From: Pogostemon cablin
Taxonomy: Eukaryota; Streptophyta; Magnoliopsida; Lamiales; Lamiaceae
Length of the DNA stretch: 64,000 nt
NCBI GenBank assembly: GCA_023678885.1
Contig: CM042994.1
Span: 20,059,073 to 20,123,072, forward strand
Direction of reading: 5' to 3'
Both the position numbers and the translations under genes were made by a program. The notes under the pieces were generated by a model. That model had not been told where the DNA came from. It searched no databases and saw only the letters and a list, made by a program, of their open reading frames with translations. Shown here piece by piece: positions 1 to 11,119 of this stretch. How positions within the stretch are numbered: the stretch's first letter is position 1; the number at the start of each line of letters is the position of its first letter.

Positions 1-625
1 TTTGTTGGAAAAATCTTTTATTTTATTTTGATTTTATCCCAACATTTTAAGTTTTGATGCATAATTGTAGCATCAGAAGATAAATAATGATGTATGGCGC
101 CATTAATTCTTGAGTGAGGCTTGCGTGTGCCCGGACGCATGGGAACACATTACTTGCGCCTTTAGAAATTTAGTATTATGGGTAAGGGTACATTGCTTTG
201 ATTTAAAGGGTATACACTTTAATTAATAAAAGGTACACCATTTTGTTCTAAAGGGTATACGCTTTTCATTAATATTTTTTTCTTTAGAAAATAAAGGATA
301 CACATTTTTATACTAAAAGGGTATACAATTTAACACAAAATTCTAAAGTCACACGGAGTGTTGTTCATGCGCCCAGATACATACAATGATTTTCTTTAGA
401 AAATAAAGGGTATACAATTTAATACAAAATTTTAAAGACGCACGAAATGTGTTCCGTGTGTCCGGGTGCACAAGAACTTTTGCCTTAGTTCTTTCTTACC
501 TGTCATATTAGGAATTTTCTTATATTTTATTTTTCATTTTTATCCCAGATCTTCAAGTTTGAATATATAATTGAAGCATCATAAAATAAATAAAGAGATT
601 TGTCATTAATTCTTACTTATGTATT
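1..625. repeat. Diverged direct repeat enclosing a GGGTATAC-rich array
   Basis: About 120 bases at the left edge (1-125) recur in diverged form at 507-625. Both contain a TTTTATCCCA core, an AATTG-AGCATCA stretch and a CATTAATTCTT tail. Between them a short unit built on AAAGGGTATACA(A/C)TTT recurs at about 206, 255, 317 and 407. No ORF or named element is recognisable. This may be part of a non-coding transposon starting left of the window. Confidence 0.5.
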
Positions 626-2019
626 ATATTCTTGGGGAATCTTTTAAATAGGATTCTTATTATTCTTATTATTTTTTTTTTGTAATTTTGAATTCATAAT
701 GTGAAGATGTTTCTAAAGTTGTAGGAGCATGAAGATGGTGGTCCTTTTTATGAAAAATATTTGAAGAAATTATAAAAAATAGAAGGTAGAAATAAATATC
801 AATCAAAGCTTTACATTTCAAGTGTTCAATTGTTCAATCGTCTCTTCTTTATTTAAATTATATTTTCTATGACTTTTCTTCATATTAATAGAAATTTAAG
901 ATCTTTTTTTGAGTAGTATTTTTTATTTTCATTATGAATTTAAGATCTTATGTTTTTCTTGAAAGATCCTTCAGGAATATTTATATATTTTGTGATAATG
1001 AATTTAGCGGAGTTCGAGTATCTGCTTAAGGTAATTTCAAAACAAAGCTTTATTTTATTTTTAGCTTTTATCCATTACAACTGTTACTTATACCATAAAA
1101 GGTAATCACTAAATTATTTGCTGACTTTACCTATTCATTGTTTCGTTTATTTTCACTCTGCAATGAAAGAAATGACATGGTTACATGGATATATTTTAAT
1201 ATTAAAACTCATAAAACAAAATATTAGGGGTATTGTATTAGTTTTTACAGTGTATTTCAACAAAAAAATTGTGATTTTTCAAAGACAAGTGAGACTTACT
1301 ATAATATTTATACAACAAAAGTGATGATTTTTGTGTAGTTATATTTAGTCATTTATTATTTTTCAGAAAACTACAAATGTGATTTGTATTAATTTAATAA
1401 CTATAACAAGTTAATATAATTTATATATTATGAAATATTTTATATGGAGTATTTAATAAATATTGGTAATTTTTTAATTATATTTATTTTAATATTTAAT
1501 TGTAAGAATAATAGAATTTATATTACATTCACTTAATAATAGCGAATTTTCATTAAAATATTGAATTAAATATTAAAAATATAATTATATATAAAATTAA
1601 TAAGTATGAAATGGGTACGGGTAATTCGCGGGTATGGTTAAATAAGTTTGGAACGAGTATGACTATCATGATTCTTTTTAACGGAAAGGGTACGGAAATC
1701 AAAATGATTCTTTTTATCGAGACATGCATGGGTGTCATAATGATTTTTTTAGTGGGATGAGTACGCGTACTGATTATTTAAATTACGCGGGCCGCAAAAA
1801 AGGTAGGTGTCTTATTCATTGCCATCACTAAATACAAGTATGAGTATCTCGAAATAAGCAGATATTTCTAAATATTAATTGATAATCATAAATTATATTA
1901 TGTTAAATAAAAAATATTACATAAAAATGGATAATATATGTAAAAATAAAACATATAATTTCAAAATATATAAATTCAAATAAATATACGAAAAATAAAA
2001 TTTATATGGTTAATATAAA
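626..2019. other. AT-rich intergenic DNA, no gene seen
   Basis: Very AT-rich sequence without a credible ORF, since all reading frames are short and of low complexity. A patch near 1610-1800 has a GGGTACGGGTA-like composition resembling terminal parts of plant MITEs, but I could not pair the ends. Confidence 0.5.
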
Positions 2020-3900
2020 AATGCGCGTTGCGCGGATCGGGATATTTTTTAAATATTTTTATATGTAAACTTTTATTTTTTATGAGGTTAATAATATTCC
2101 CTTAGAATTAAAGAGTAATTTATTTTAATAAAAACCACAACGATCTCATGTATGACTTGATTGTGATTCTTAAACCGCTCTCATTAACAACCATGAGAAC
2201 TGAAATGTTTAGTTTTGGAAGAAGCATGAGAAATGTAATAGTTTTAACTGGTGATGATGATCAGATTGATGAGTACGCATTGTCGTTCTAAGTTGAATTT
2301 CTCAATTGTTGATATTAGCATGTAATAGAACTTGAGCATGTAACTAAATATATGGAAGAAACTGCAGATTAATTGTCACATTAGATAGAACTTTTCATGA
2401 GGAAGATTCTATATATGTAATGATGAGAAAGATTACCACGGTTTATTTGGTAATTTGACAAACATCGAGAGAGGTTTTGGTAATTTACTCATTATAAAAC
2501 TATAATATGATTTCATAGTCTTGTGAGTTTTGAAAATATTATTACAAATAAATAAGTTGAAAAGGAAAAAATTATGGAAATGTAATAATAATAGTTGAAA
2601 ATGTAAAAGAAGAAATTATAGAACTTGAATAAAAATAAGGGGATTGACATTAATATTATTACATTTAATTTTAAATTGATTTCGCACATAGATGACAATG
2701 GTAGAGTAATCTTATCCGTATTCATTTAAATATAAACTACTCGAATTCATATGCCATCATAATTTAAATATAGACCTTGCTATTTAAAAAAATTATCCAA
2801 AATTAGGATTTGTGACAAATACAAGTATACTCATTGGATATTTGCGACTACCCGTTTATACATATATCATGTAATATTTTTAATACTTACTGTAATATAT
2901 AAGTTATATATAATGAAATATGTTATATATTTAATTTAAAAGTATAAGTCTTTTTTTAAAATCAAATTTATTAAAAAGGATTATATTGTATTTATTTAAA
3001 ATTTAATTAATAATAATATAATTTTATTTAAAATATTAATTAAATCACTAAATAATATATTATAAAAAAATAAATTTGTATTAAACGAGTACGAGTAACT
3101 TGCATGTATTGCTAACCGAAGTTTGAGACGTAATATTGTAATGAATTTTTAAATGTAAAAAACACGGGTACAGATGTTCATGCATAAAACGTTATAAGCC
3201 AATAATGTGTATTGATTCAATTTTCACTTGGTTTATAGTAATTGTATATCTCTTCTACGGCAAAAAAAAATTGATAAATTCTAAGTATTCATGATTATTA
3301 TACAAATAACCAGGTTTCTTTAACTAATAACTATATGCACTAATTTGGGCGAATGAATTCTTAAATGAATTAGAAACGCATGACGGTTATAATTGATCAT
3401 AATTCAAACATAATTAATTTTTAACATGCTTAGCAAAGTTGTAATTCAATATTTACATTATATTACATATCAATAACATTTCTCATCATTACCCATTCTA
3501 TAATCTTCCTCATGAAAAATTCTATCTAATGTGACAATGAATTTGCAGACTATTCCAAATATTTAGTTCCATGTTCAAGTTCTACTACATGCTAATATCA
3601 ACAATTGAGAAATTCAACCTAGAACGACAACGCATACTCATCAATCTTATCATCATCACCAGGTAAAACTATCTCATTTCTCATGCTTCTTCTCAGACTA
3701 AACATTTCAGTGCTAATAATTGTTAATAACAGTGATTTAAGAATCACAATAAAGTCATGCTTGAGATCGTTGTGGTTTTAGATTAATTTAGATTATTCTT
3801 CAATTCCAAGAGAATATTAATAACCTCATAAAAAAAAATTTACATAAAAAAATTTAAAAAATATCCTTACCCGCGCAACGCGCGACCAGGTAAATACTAG
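2020..3900. repeat. 1.9-kb inverted repeat with Helitron-like outer ends
   Basis: The left arm (about 2020-2452) is the reverse complement of the right arm (about 3470-3900) over roughly 400 bases with few mismatches. Shared anchors include the AACGATCTCA, GAAATGTTTAGT and CAATTGTTGATATTAGCATG stretches. Each arm ends outward in a short GC hairpin of the form CGCG-CAA-CGCG. The right arm then reads to CTAG at 3897-3900, as Helitron 3' ends do (hairpin, then CTRR). The roughly 1-kb spacer is AT-rich with no ORF. Two Helitron 3' segments lying tail-outward, or one palindromic derivative, would explain it. Confidence 0.75.
3868..3900 (+). mobile_element. Helitron-like 3' terminus
   Basis: A GC-rich hairpin (CGCGCAACGCGCG) lies about a dozen bases before a terminal CTAG followed by T. 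This matches the known Helitron 3' signature of a hairpin 10-12 bases inside CTRR. The same hairpin occurs reversed at about 2026-2045 on the other arm, where the outer CTAG has decayed. No Rep/helicase is encoded nearby, so any element is non-autonomous. Confidence 0.45.
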
Positions 3901-4570
3901 TTGATTACAAAGAGTAACCTTTATTTCTATAAAGTGATCTATCAACTTAAAGATGACATACAATTTAATTTTTCACATTATTAATTCCAAAGAGTAATCC
4001 TACTAATTCTAAATAATTATCAAATTAATTTCAAAAAGTAATATAATTATTTCAATAGAGTGATCCAATTAATTACAAAGCGTAATCTAATTATTTCTAT
4101 AGAGTAGTCTATCAACTTAGAGATGACACACAATTTAATTTAATTCTTCAGAATACATGACTTCATTTTCAGAAGACCCAAGTTTTAAATCAAAGAGTAA
4201 CACAATTCATTACAAAGAGTAACCCAATTAATAAGAAAAAGTAACTTTGTTGACCAAACAGAACAGAACATATCAAATCAACATAAAGGGTTTGTTGTAG
4301 TAATCCAAATCATTATAAAGAGTAACTCAATTAATAGAAAAGAGTAACCTAGAAGATGTTAACCAAACAGAACAGAACATACCAAATCAACTTAAAGGGT
4401 TTATTGTAGTAATCCAAATCATTATAAAGAGTACTCAATTAATAGAAAAGAGTAAACAATCAATATAAAGAGTTTGTTGTAGTAATTTAAATCATTATAA
4501 AGAGTAACCTAATTAATACAAAAGAGTAACCTAGAAGATGTTGACCAAACAAAAAAATATGTAAACAAAT
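3901..4570 (+). repeat. Degenerate tandem array built on AAAGAGTAAC
   Basis: The word AAAGAGTAAC and near variants recur more than ten times. From about 4200 a longer unit of roughly 110-120 bases repeats about three times, including GTAGTAATCCAAATCATTATA and a CAAACAGAACAGAACATA stretch. The array is non-coding and stops where the sequence changes character at about 4571. Confidence 0.65.
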
Positions 4571-4572
4571 CA

Positions 4573-4600
4573 TATCTATCTATATATATATAAAAGAAAA
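4573..4600 (+). mobile_element. Possible Helitron 5' end (weak)
   Basis: The sequence TCTATCTATATATATATAAA after an A/T base resembles the conserved 5' start (TC plus an AT-rich tract) of many non-autonomous plant Helitrons. No matching 3' hairpin-CTRR end could be assigned downstream, so this rests on similarity of one end only. Confidence 0.25.
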
Positions 4601-4799
4601 ATGTATTTGCTAATTTTGACAAATTTTGACTATTTTTAATTTTGATCTTTCCCATTCATCGTTTAACAATTAATCTCCACCTTTAATTTATTTGATAATT
4701 TCCTTTTCATTTCTTATTAAAATTTTGAGGCCTTTTGCACCATTTATACAAACTTAAAAGATTTATTTGCTATTATGAAAAATTTCTTGAACAAAAATG

Positions 4800-5060
4800 A
4801 TGAAAATCCTAAACTCACAGTGGTTTTTTTCTCCCCCTACTCTCACCGGACCCCCTTCCGCCCATCACCCTTTCAAATCAATTTTCTGAAACCCTAATCT
4901 ATTTCTGTCCCGCTTTCTGCAATGCTCCTTCTCCATTCAATCGACTGTGATTAATTGAGTTCATCCGAATTTCCTAAAATTGAATTTATTTGTGAGGCAT
5001 TCACAAGCGAAATCCCCCTCTTCGTCGCAGGTATAACATCTGTGGAATGGAAGGTATGAA
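4800..5060 (+). other. Pyrimidine-rich, 5'UTR-like segment
   Basis: This is a CT-rich stretch containing AAACCCTAATC and blocks of CCCC/TCTCC. It is unlike its AT-rich surroundings and typical of plant 5' leaders or first exons. It lies just inside the possible Helitron end at 4573, an arrangement expected of a captured gene fragment. No ORF follows. Confidence 0.25.
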
Positions 5061-5573
5061 TTTCAGTACAATCATGTTCCCCATTATTTCTGCTTCATTA
5101 AGTTTTGCTCTATTTTGATTAAAACTATTTAAAACTTAATTTTTTTTTGAGTTTTACTACATTTTGATGTAAACTATTTAAAACTTTATTTTTCTTTTTA
5201 TCCAACTTGTGAAAAAATGACACGAATAATTGTTGAAACCTTAGAAATAACAAAACAAAGAGAAATAAATTAACAAAGGTCGGGGTGGTCTAGGTAATTG
5301 TGAGTTCCCTTTCCATCGATTCTTTCTACCAGGCTATTCTTGCAATGTGCTGCTGTAGTTAGTCAATTTGCATTTTAAAGTTCATGCAATATTATAGAAT
5401 TAAAATATGCAATTATTTCTTTTGTTTCATTTGATGCTTTTGTAGTAGAGATTCCAAAAGATAACTTTTGTTAGCATTCGAATGACTATTAAAATGTGTT
5501 GTCTAGACTGATTGCATTATGCCACATTGCCCATAATCATCTACCCTCTTTATGACTATTATTTCACGACGGT
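5061..5573. other. Intergenic, nothing recognised
   Basis: T-rich, intron-like sequence with no usable ORF and no repeat or terminal structure that I could identify. Confidence 0.4.
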
Positions 5574-5845
5574 CGACCTCGGCAACTTGACCTGGGCTTT
5601 TCTCTTGAGCTCAACTCGAGTGCCAGAATCGACTAGGGTCTTGATCGAGCTCTGCACTCTTCCTCCGTTTTAGCTCCCGACTCCGTTTTGCTTCGTTTTC
5701 ACATGTTTTTCATATGTTTAAGCTCATTTTCACACATTTTCATAATAACATAAAACACCATCAAAATATACATAAAATAATAATAAAATTATACGAAAAT
5801 ACACATAAAAAGATACTAAAATTTAGGTGAAAATAAAGGCGATCA
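5574..5845 (-). mobile_element. Gypsy LTR fragment (5' end of the LTR)
   Basis: On the minus strand the segment starts with TGATCG at 5845 and runs through CACCTAAATTTTAGT and a CATTTTCAC-like block to a field of CTCGAG/TCGAGC words. The solo LTR ending at 50976 starts the same way (TGATCG, CACCTATATTTTAGTG, then CTCGAGT words). Only about 270 bases remain and the other end is missing, so it is a truncated relic. Confidence 0.65.
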
Positions 5846-7304
5846 GTGGGTGGGTGGTAGGGGGGATAGGTGGGGGTAGGCTGGGTTGTAGGGGTTAAAA
5901 AAGTAATAGTAAAAAATATTTTTTAAATTAATTTATTAATTTTATATATTAATATATCAATTACATAATCGAAGGATTTCAAATGACACGGTATGAGTAA
6001 GGATTTGAAAATCCATGCAAAACAATTAAAAATATTAAAATCAAATCCATGGTTTGAAATTCATTAATTTAAAATCTTGAATTTATAAATTCATTGATTC
6101 GAAGTTTTACGCAAACATGAAAAAGGGGTTTGAGGGAGAGATTTATAAATCCCTCCTCAATTACATCCATTCAAACACAACCTAAGTATTTTTTACTGTA
6201 TTTGGCTGCAATTGATTTCAGGTTGTTTATCCTAACTTAATTTACTTTATCATGTCTTTAAGTGCAATGTATTCATCGTGGGTGTAACGAAGTTTTGAGC
6301 TATTAGCTTGAGGAATTTTGTTTTATTGTGGTGGCAAAATTTAATTTAGACAGCTCAATTTCTAGGGCTTCAGTTGGATTATTTTTTTATTTATTTTTTA
6401 ATTAAATTTACCATTTGAAATGCACACATGTGTATTTTTATGTCGTAATTAGAGCCACCATTTATAAGTTGTAATGTTTCCACAACTTAATGTTATTGTT
6501 GTGTTTATCTGGGTTAAATAAACATCTTATATAATTATTTTTTTCAACTTCATGAAGGATTCTATATCTATTCTTATGATTATATTTTGGCTTGCAATTT
6601 CTTTACATGTATGATTGTATGCTTACTTTTAGTTATCTTGGATATTTTTGGTCTTAATCATATATCTGCCCAAATCTTTCTAACATTCTCAAAAGTCACT
6701 ATGTGCATGTAAGGTTGCAGCCATATGACCATATGATCATCTTTCTTAAATAGATGTTATCACAATGTAGAGACCTAATATGGGGAACTTATCCATCCTA
6801 ATTTTTGGTGAGCTAAATCATAGACAAAGATTTCGTCTAGGTGAATTATACTTCCGAATTGACCCCTGTAATTTGGTATGATTCTACACCTTTTACCATA
6901 TCGATTAAACCTATTTTTAAAATTTCATTCAGCCTTACTAGTTGTGGCTAACTTTGAAATAAAGTGTAAATTTTACTATGTTATATGACATAAACCTACA
7001 TTATATTGTGTATTCCTTGTTTTACTGGGTTATATCTCTTCGTTTTCATTACCAGAATACTTACCTATTATTGTAGAAATACCTGCAATTTCCTCTACTT
7101 ATTAGTTATTAATGTTGTTTACTAGAAAGACACTGTGAAGGAAGGCTAGGTTCTCTTCTACAACTTTGTGGTGAAATCCCCATTGAGGTTTGTGTGTACT
7201 TGTTACAACTTTGTGGTGAAGGAAGGCTAGGTTCTCTTAATTTAGGGCTAATTCTTAGCTGTCCCTATGGTCACATGACCCATTTTTTAAGTAGGTTGCA
7301 GCAG
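5846..7304. other. Intergenic, one short duplication
   Basis: No gene seen. A block reading GTGAAGGAAGGCTAGGTTCT together with the adjoining ACAACTTTGTGGTGA stretch is repeated about 82 bases apart (near 7134 and 7216), just before the solo LTR. The rest is AT-rich. Confidence 0.5.
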
Positions 7305-7309
7305 GTCAT

Positions 7310-10068
7310 TGATTGCCGTCTAATTCACTTAGATTTTATAGTGTTTTTGTGTTATTTTTGTGCTCGTTTTGTGTGTTTCATGTCGTTATTCCTATGAGTT
7401 TCATGGATTTGATGAAATGTAGTAACTTGAGCTTACATTGTTGATAAATAGGTGTTTTGGATAAAGAATCGAGCAAAATGTGGAGATGAAGTAAAATTCC
7501 AAAGAGAGTCAAGAAAACTCGGTCGAATTTCTCTCACATGGTGAAAATTGATTTTTTCACAAAAACTTGATAGAAAATTTTTGAATAGGGGCAGAGAAAT
7601 TCAGTCGAATTCCTCTTATAGGATCAGTAAAAAATTCAGTGAGAAAATAGAAAAATTCGACTGAAGACTAAAACTCGGTCGAATTTTTGTGCAGATTGGA
7701 GGAAGAAATCGCGATTCAGTTCGAAGAAACATGAAAAGCAGAGAAACTCGACCGAAGCACGAAATTTCAGTTGAATTTCCGTGTTAAATTTCTAGCTGTC
7801 TAATGCGATATCATGGTTTTTCAAGGGGTTATAAATACCCCCAATTTCAACCTTGCAGCCAAAATCATAAAGGCCTTGGTTGGTAACACACATCACTCAC
7901 CACTTGAGAGAAATTACACCTTCATCTTTATCCATCTTCCATCTATACATCTACCCTTAATTTTAATTCACCATCCAAGGGAGCAAGAAGAGCATTGGAG
8001 AGTGGGTATTGCTAAGAGTTGAAGAGGATCTCCATTGAAGAAGTTTAAGGGAGTTTTAATTCAATTTTTGCAATCAACTTTATAGTGTTGGATTGTATAC
8101 TAAAAGTCTAGCTTTAGTATAAACAACGTTATAATAATTTATTTGAAATGAGAATCATATGATCAAATGATTGCGTCTTATAATTTATTTATATGTATGA
8201 TACAATAGTCCACTTACTTTATACTGTAGATAATATGTTGTGCGACAACACACGGAAGATCATATTATCGGTTTTCTTATGAAGTATAAACAGATGCTCA
8301 CAACCGAGATAGACGAGGACTCTCTATCAGAATGGTTATAGTGTGATTTGGTATTAGTTTGTCTTGACTATAGAATCACATTAGTGCACTTTGTGTGTAT
8401 TGAGTAGGACCGTTTGAGATCGTTCGACTTATACTGACTTATAGGAGAACTTGATTTCTGTTATTATGGATGTTCGTGCTCTTAATCCCTATACAATAAT
8501 CTCAACACGTAAGACAATATGTATTTTTTTGATTCATCAATGGGTAAGATTTACATGTAATTAAATCAGCAAACTCGGTGAGTTGGGAAATAGTGCTGTC
8601 TCTATGGTGTGCTGTTGATTGTAGAAGGAATCCGTGTCCGACATAGGTTGATGATTTCCCCTTGAGGAACTCATAAAAATTATCATGTAAACCCTGCAGG
8701 TGGATTTATTCCGGCATGATAATGAGGTTGAGTGATACTACTCTCGGATGAGATATTAATTAATGGAGTTTTCAGTAACTTAATTAATTAATGGGCATTG
8801 TATATCTTAAACATGGGGAGACTGTCGAGTTCATAATAATAAGGAGCCCATAACGTAATTATGGGATTAGAACGGTAGTGCAGTAATAATATTTTAGTGA
8901 TAGATATTATTATTATTAGACTTAAGTATAAGCTTTGGGCTAAGCTTGGATACTTAAGCCCAATGGAGGCCCAACTCTAATTTCTCCTCCTGGTCTCTGC
9001 TGTAGCCCATATATAAGTCATCTCAACTGTTCTAACCCTAGATGAGACACGCCTAACACGTGAAGAGGGTAGACGGAATAGCAGATTGATAAGATCTCAA
9101 AGATCGTCGCCCACACGACGTCGAGATTGGACTTGGGAATACAGCAGAAGACCGGAAGGTTGTTTGCTGCTGCTATCCATCAATTTACATGATTTTTATA
9201 AAATGGTACAGACCTCAAAATTTGACATGTGATATACTGACGGAAAGCCATGGAAGAGAGAATCGTTTTGGCGCATAGATCACTCAATTTCGAGATCGAA
9301 TGAGAGAGTTATGCCCAAAACGGTGAGGCTGTGCAGGCTGCCGGCGAGAATCCATTTTCTTCAACATACCCTGGTGAAAGGTAATACGTTTCTTTGTTTT
9401 CTTGCTTTCGCTGAATTAGAAATGTATAAAACCCTAACGATTCACGTTAACCAAACGATCGAACGCCAACAGTTTTGCCATGAATTTTAAAGATAAAATT
9501 GATCTAGTTGTTTTCTTTAAGATTATGGTAGGCTAATCTCCTTTGAAAGATAAGCAACATGAATGATTTTGGATAATTTTAGGATTTATGCATTTTAATT
9601 TATGAGTTGAATAGGTTTGTTGATTTTCTAGCTTTGATTAAGACTCATTCCTAGGAGCCATTTAGGGATCCTTGTAAGGATCTAGATTCTCTTCATCTTG
9701 ATAGAGAGTTTAGATGAAGTTAATGATTGCCCTTAATCTTTAGCCCACTAAACATATAAGTTTGATGCATTTATTCTAAAATTTTCATATCCCTAATGTT
9801 GTTAATCTCACTTTTACTCAACTTGGTTCATTAATCATGTTTAGTTTATCTATAATTACTTTCTTATTTGTTGGTTTGCTTGTTTAAAATTTTAATTACT
9901 TGTTCAACCAAAATCCAATTATGAATTTTCTCTATAAAATTACGATACACGCGAGAACGCTTAGACTATAGCTCGTTTCTCCCATGGATTGATATAAAAC
10001 TTGATCATTTGTGGCTACACGCGACAAGAGTACACTTGCCCTTTGTATACGTGACAAAATCTATATCA
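7310..10068 (+). mobile_element. Gypsy solo LTR with GTCAT target duplication
   Basis: The LTR runs from TGATTG at 7310 to ATATCA at 10068 and is flanked by a perfect 5-bp direct repeat GTCAT (7305-7309 and 10069-10073). The part after 9472 matches the 3' half of the LTRs at 51555-53305 and 58228-59990: GGTAGGCTAATCTCC, GATAATTTT, ATTTGATGCATTTAT, CTATAAAATTAC. No primer-binding site or internal region is attached, so this is a solo LTR left by LTR-LTR recombination. Excluding the nested Copia LTR it is about 1.37 kb. Confidence 0.85.
8086..9471 (+). mobile_element. Copia solo LTR nested in the Gypsy solo LTR
   Basis: It starts TGTTGGATTG and ends GCCAACA, and is collinear with the Copia LTRs at 29241-30619 and 35677-36792. 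The flanking Gypsy LTR sequence resumes on both sides. There is no obvious 5-bp duplication (TATAG on the left, GTTTT on the right), so the copy may derive from recombination between two different insertions or one border has decayed. Confidence 0.85.
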
Positions 10069-10073
10069 GTCAT

Positions 10074-10579
10074 AGGTAAAAGATCTCACCTTACGTGAAG
10101 TAATATTTATTTTATTTAAAGCTTCACCTAAATATTATATTAATAAATATTTTATTATAAAAGAATGTTTATTTAACTTAACTCTAAAATTTATTTTTTA
10201 ATCTTTTTCTACTTATATAATTTTTAATTGAAGGAGTGAAAATTTGAAATTAAAGTAATTTGTGATGTTATTGGATAAATTATTGTTTCCTTTTATAAGG
10301 TGTAGGATTTTGTTGGATAAACAAATGAAGAAAGGGTAAATGATTTTATTGACCGAGTGAGTAATTAAGACGAGAGGAAAGAGGAGTAATAAAATAGACA
10401 ATGAAAGGTTATTGGTACTTGGTTGAGTTTTTTCATGGATATGTATGGGTTTGGCAAAATGAAGGCTACAATTGTCCGGTGAATGAGTTATATGACATGC
10501 AATTGTTGTTGATGATGAATAAGAAAGATTCATTGTCATTGCCCTTGCGTTTGGAAATTATTATGGAAATATAACTTCA
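10074..10579. other. AT-rich spacer, no supported gene
   Basis: Short open stretches exist on both strands. One of 108 codons on the minus strand (10213-10539) is low-complexity and I do not support it. The plus strand from 10400 has a readable stretch in front of the ORF at 10580, so a decayed coding segment cannot be excluded. Confidence 0.35.
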
Positions 10580-10840
10580 ATGGTTTCTCCTAATCAAATT
10601 TTGATTAATTCATCAAGAAATACAATTCTAGATGTGAATAATCATGATGATATTAGTGGTGGCATTCAGTTTGAATTCGATGAACCCAACAGTTCTTTTG
10701 TAAGCGAGCATGATTACTTTGAATCCGAAGAAGAAGATCGTGACCAAAATGAAAGGATCAATCTTGATGGGCCCATTGATGAGCACAAAGAATGGGATAT
10801 CCCCGACCAAATTAAAGACATTATTGTGCTTCCACTTTGA
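10580..10840 (+). CDS. Unidentified acidic 86-codon ORF, probable transposon relic
   Basis: An ORF of 86 codons starts at an ATG and is strongly acidic in its middle (FESEEEDRDQNERIN around residues 48-62). It has no recognisable domain, signal peptide or membrane segment. After the stop the same frame continues with a basic stretch of about 40 residues rich in R and K, so the ORF may be one fragment of a larger broken reading frame. A ULP1-like fragment lies 600 bases downstream on the other strand, suggesting both belong to one decayed transposon. I assign no function. Confidence 0.25.
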   Translation: MVSPNQILINSSRNTILDVNNHDDISGGIQFEFDEPNSSFVSEHDYFESEEEDRDQNERINLDGPIDEHKEWDIPDQIKDIIVLPL

Positions 10841-11119
10841 ATGCGTGTCTCAATAGCTCAACTGAGGAAACAACGAATACTGTCTCAAAGAGATGAGATG
10901 GTGAAAAGATCTAGCTCGCGTTTCCATCGAACTGGGCTTAATCGAAAAACATGCAAAAATCTCAAACCTTTACATCCACCATCATAGACTTTGTATGAAC
11001 TTAGTATGTTTATATTTTTTTTATGTAATTTATATGTTTACTTTGTGTTGACAGTTTAATTTGAGACTTTAAAGTTTATTATGTTTGTTTAGTACTTCAC
11101 AATATTACTTATGTTTTAT

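Noticed and set aside
10213..10539. 108-codon minus-strand ORF
   Set aside because: Low-complexity Leu/Asn/Ile-rich translation of AT-rich DNA with no domain. The opposite strand leads into the ORF at 10580 and is the more likely remnant.
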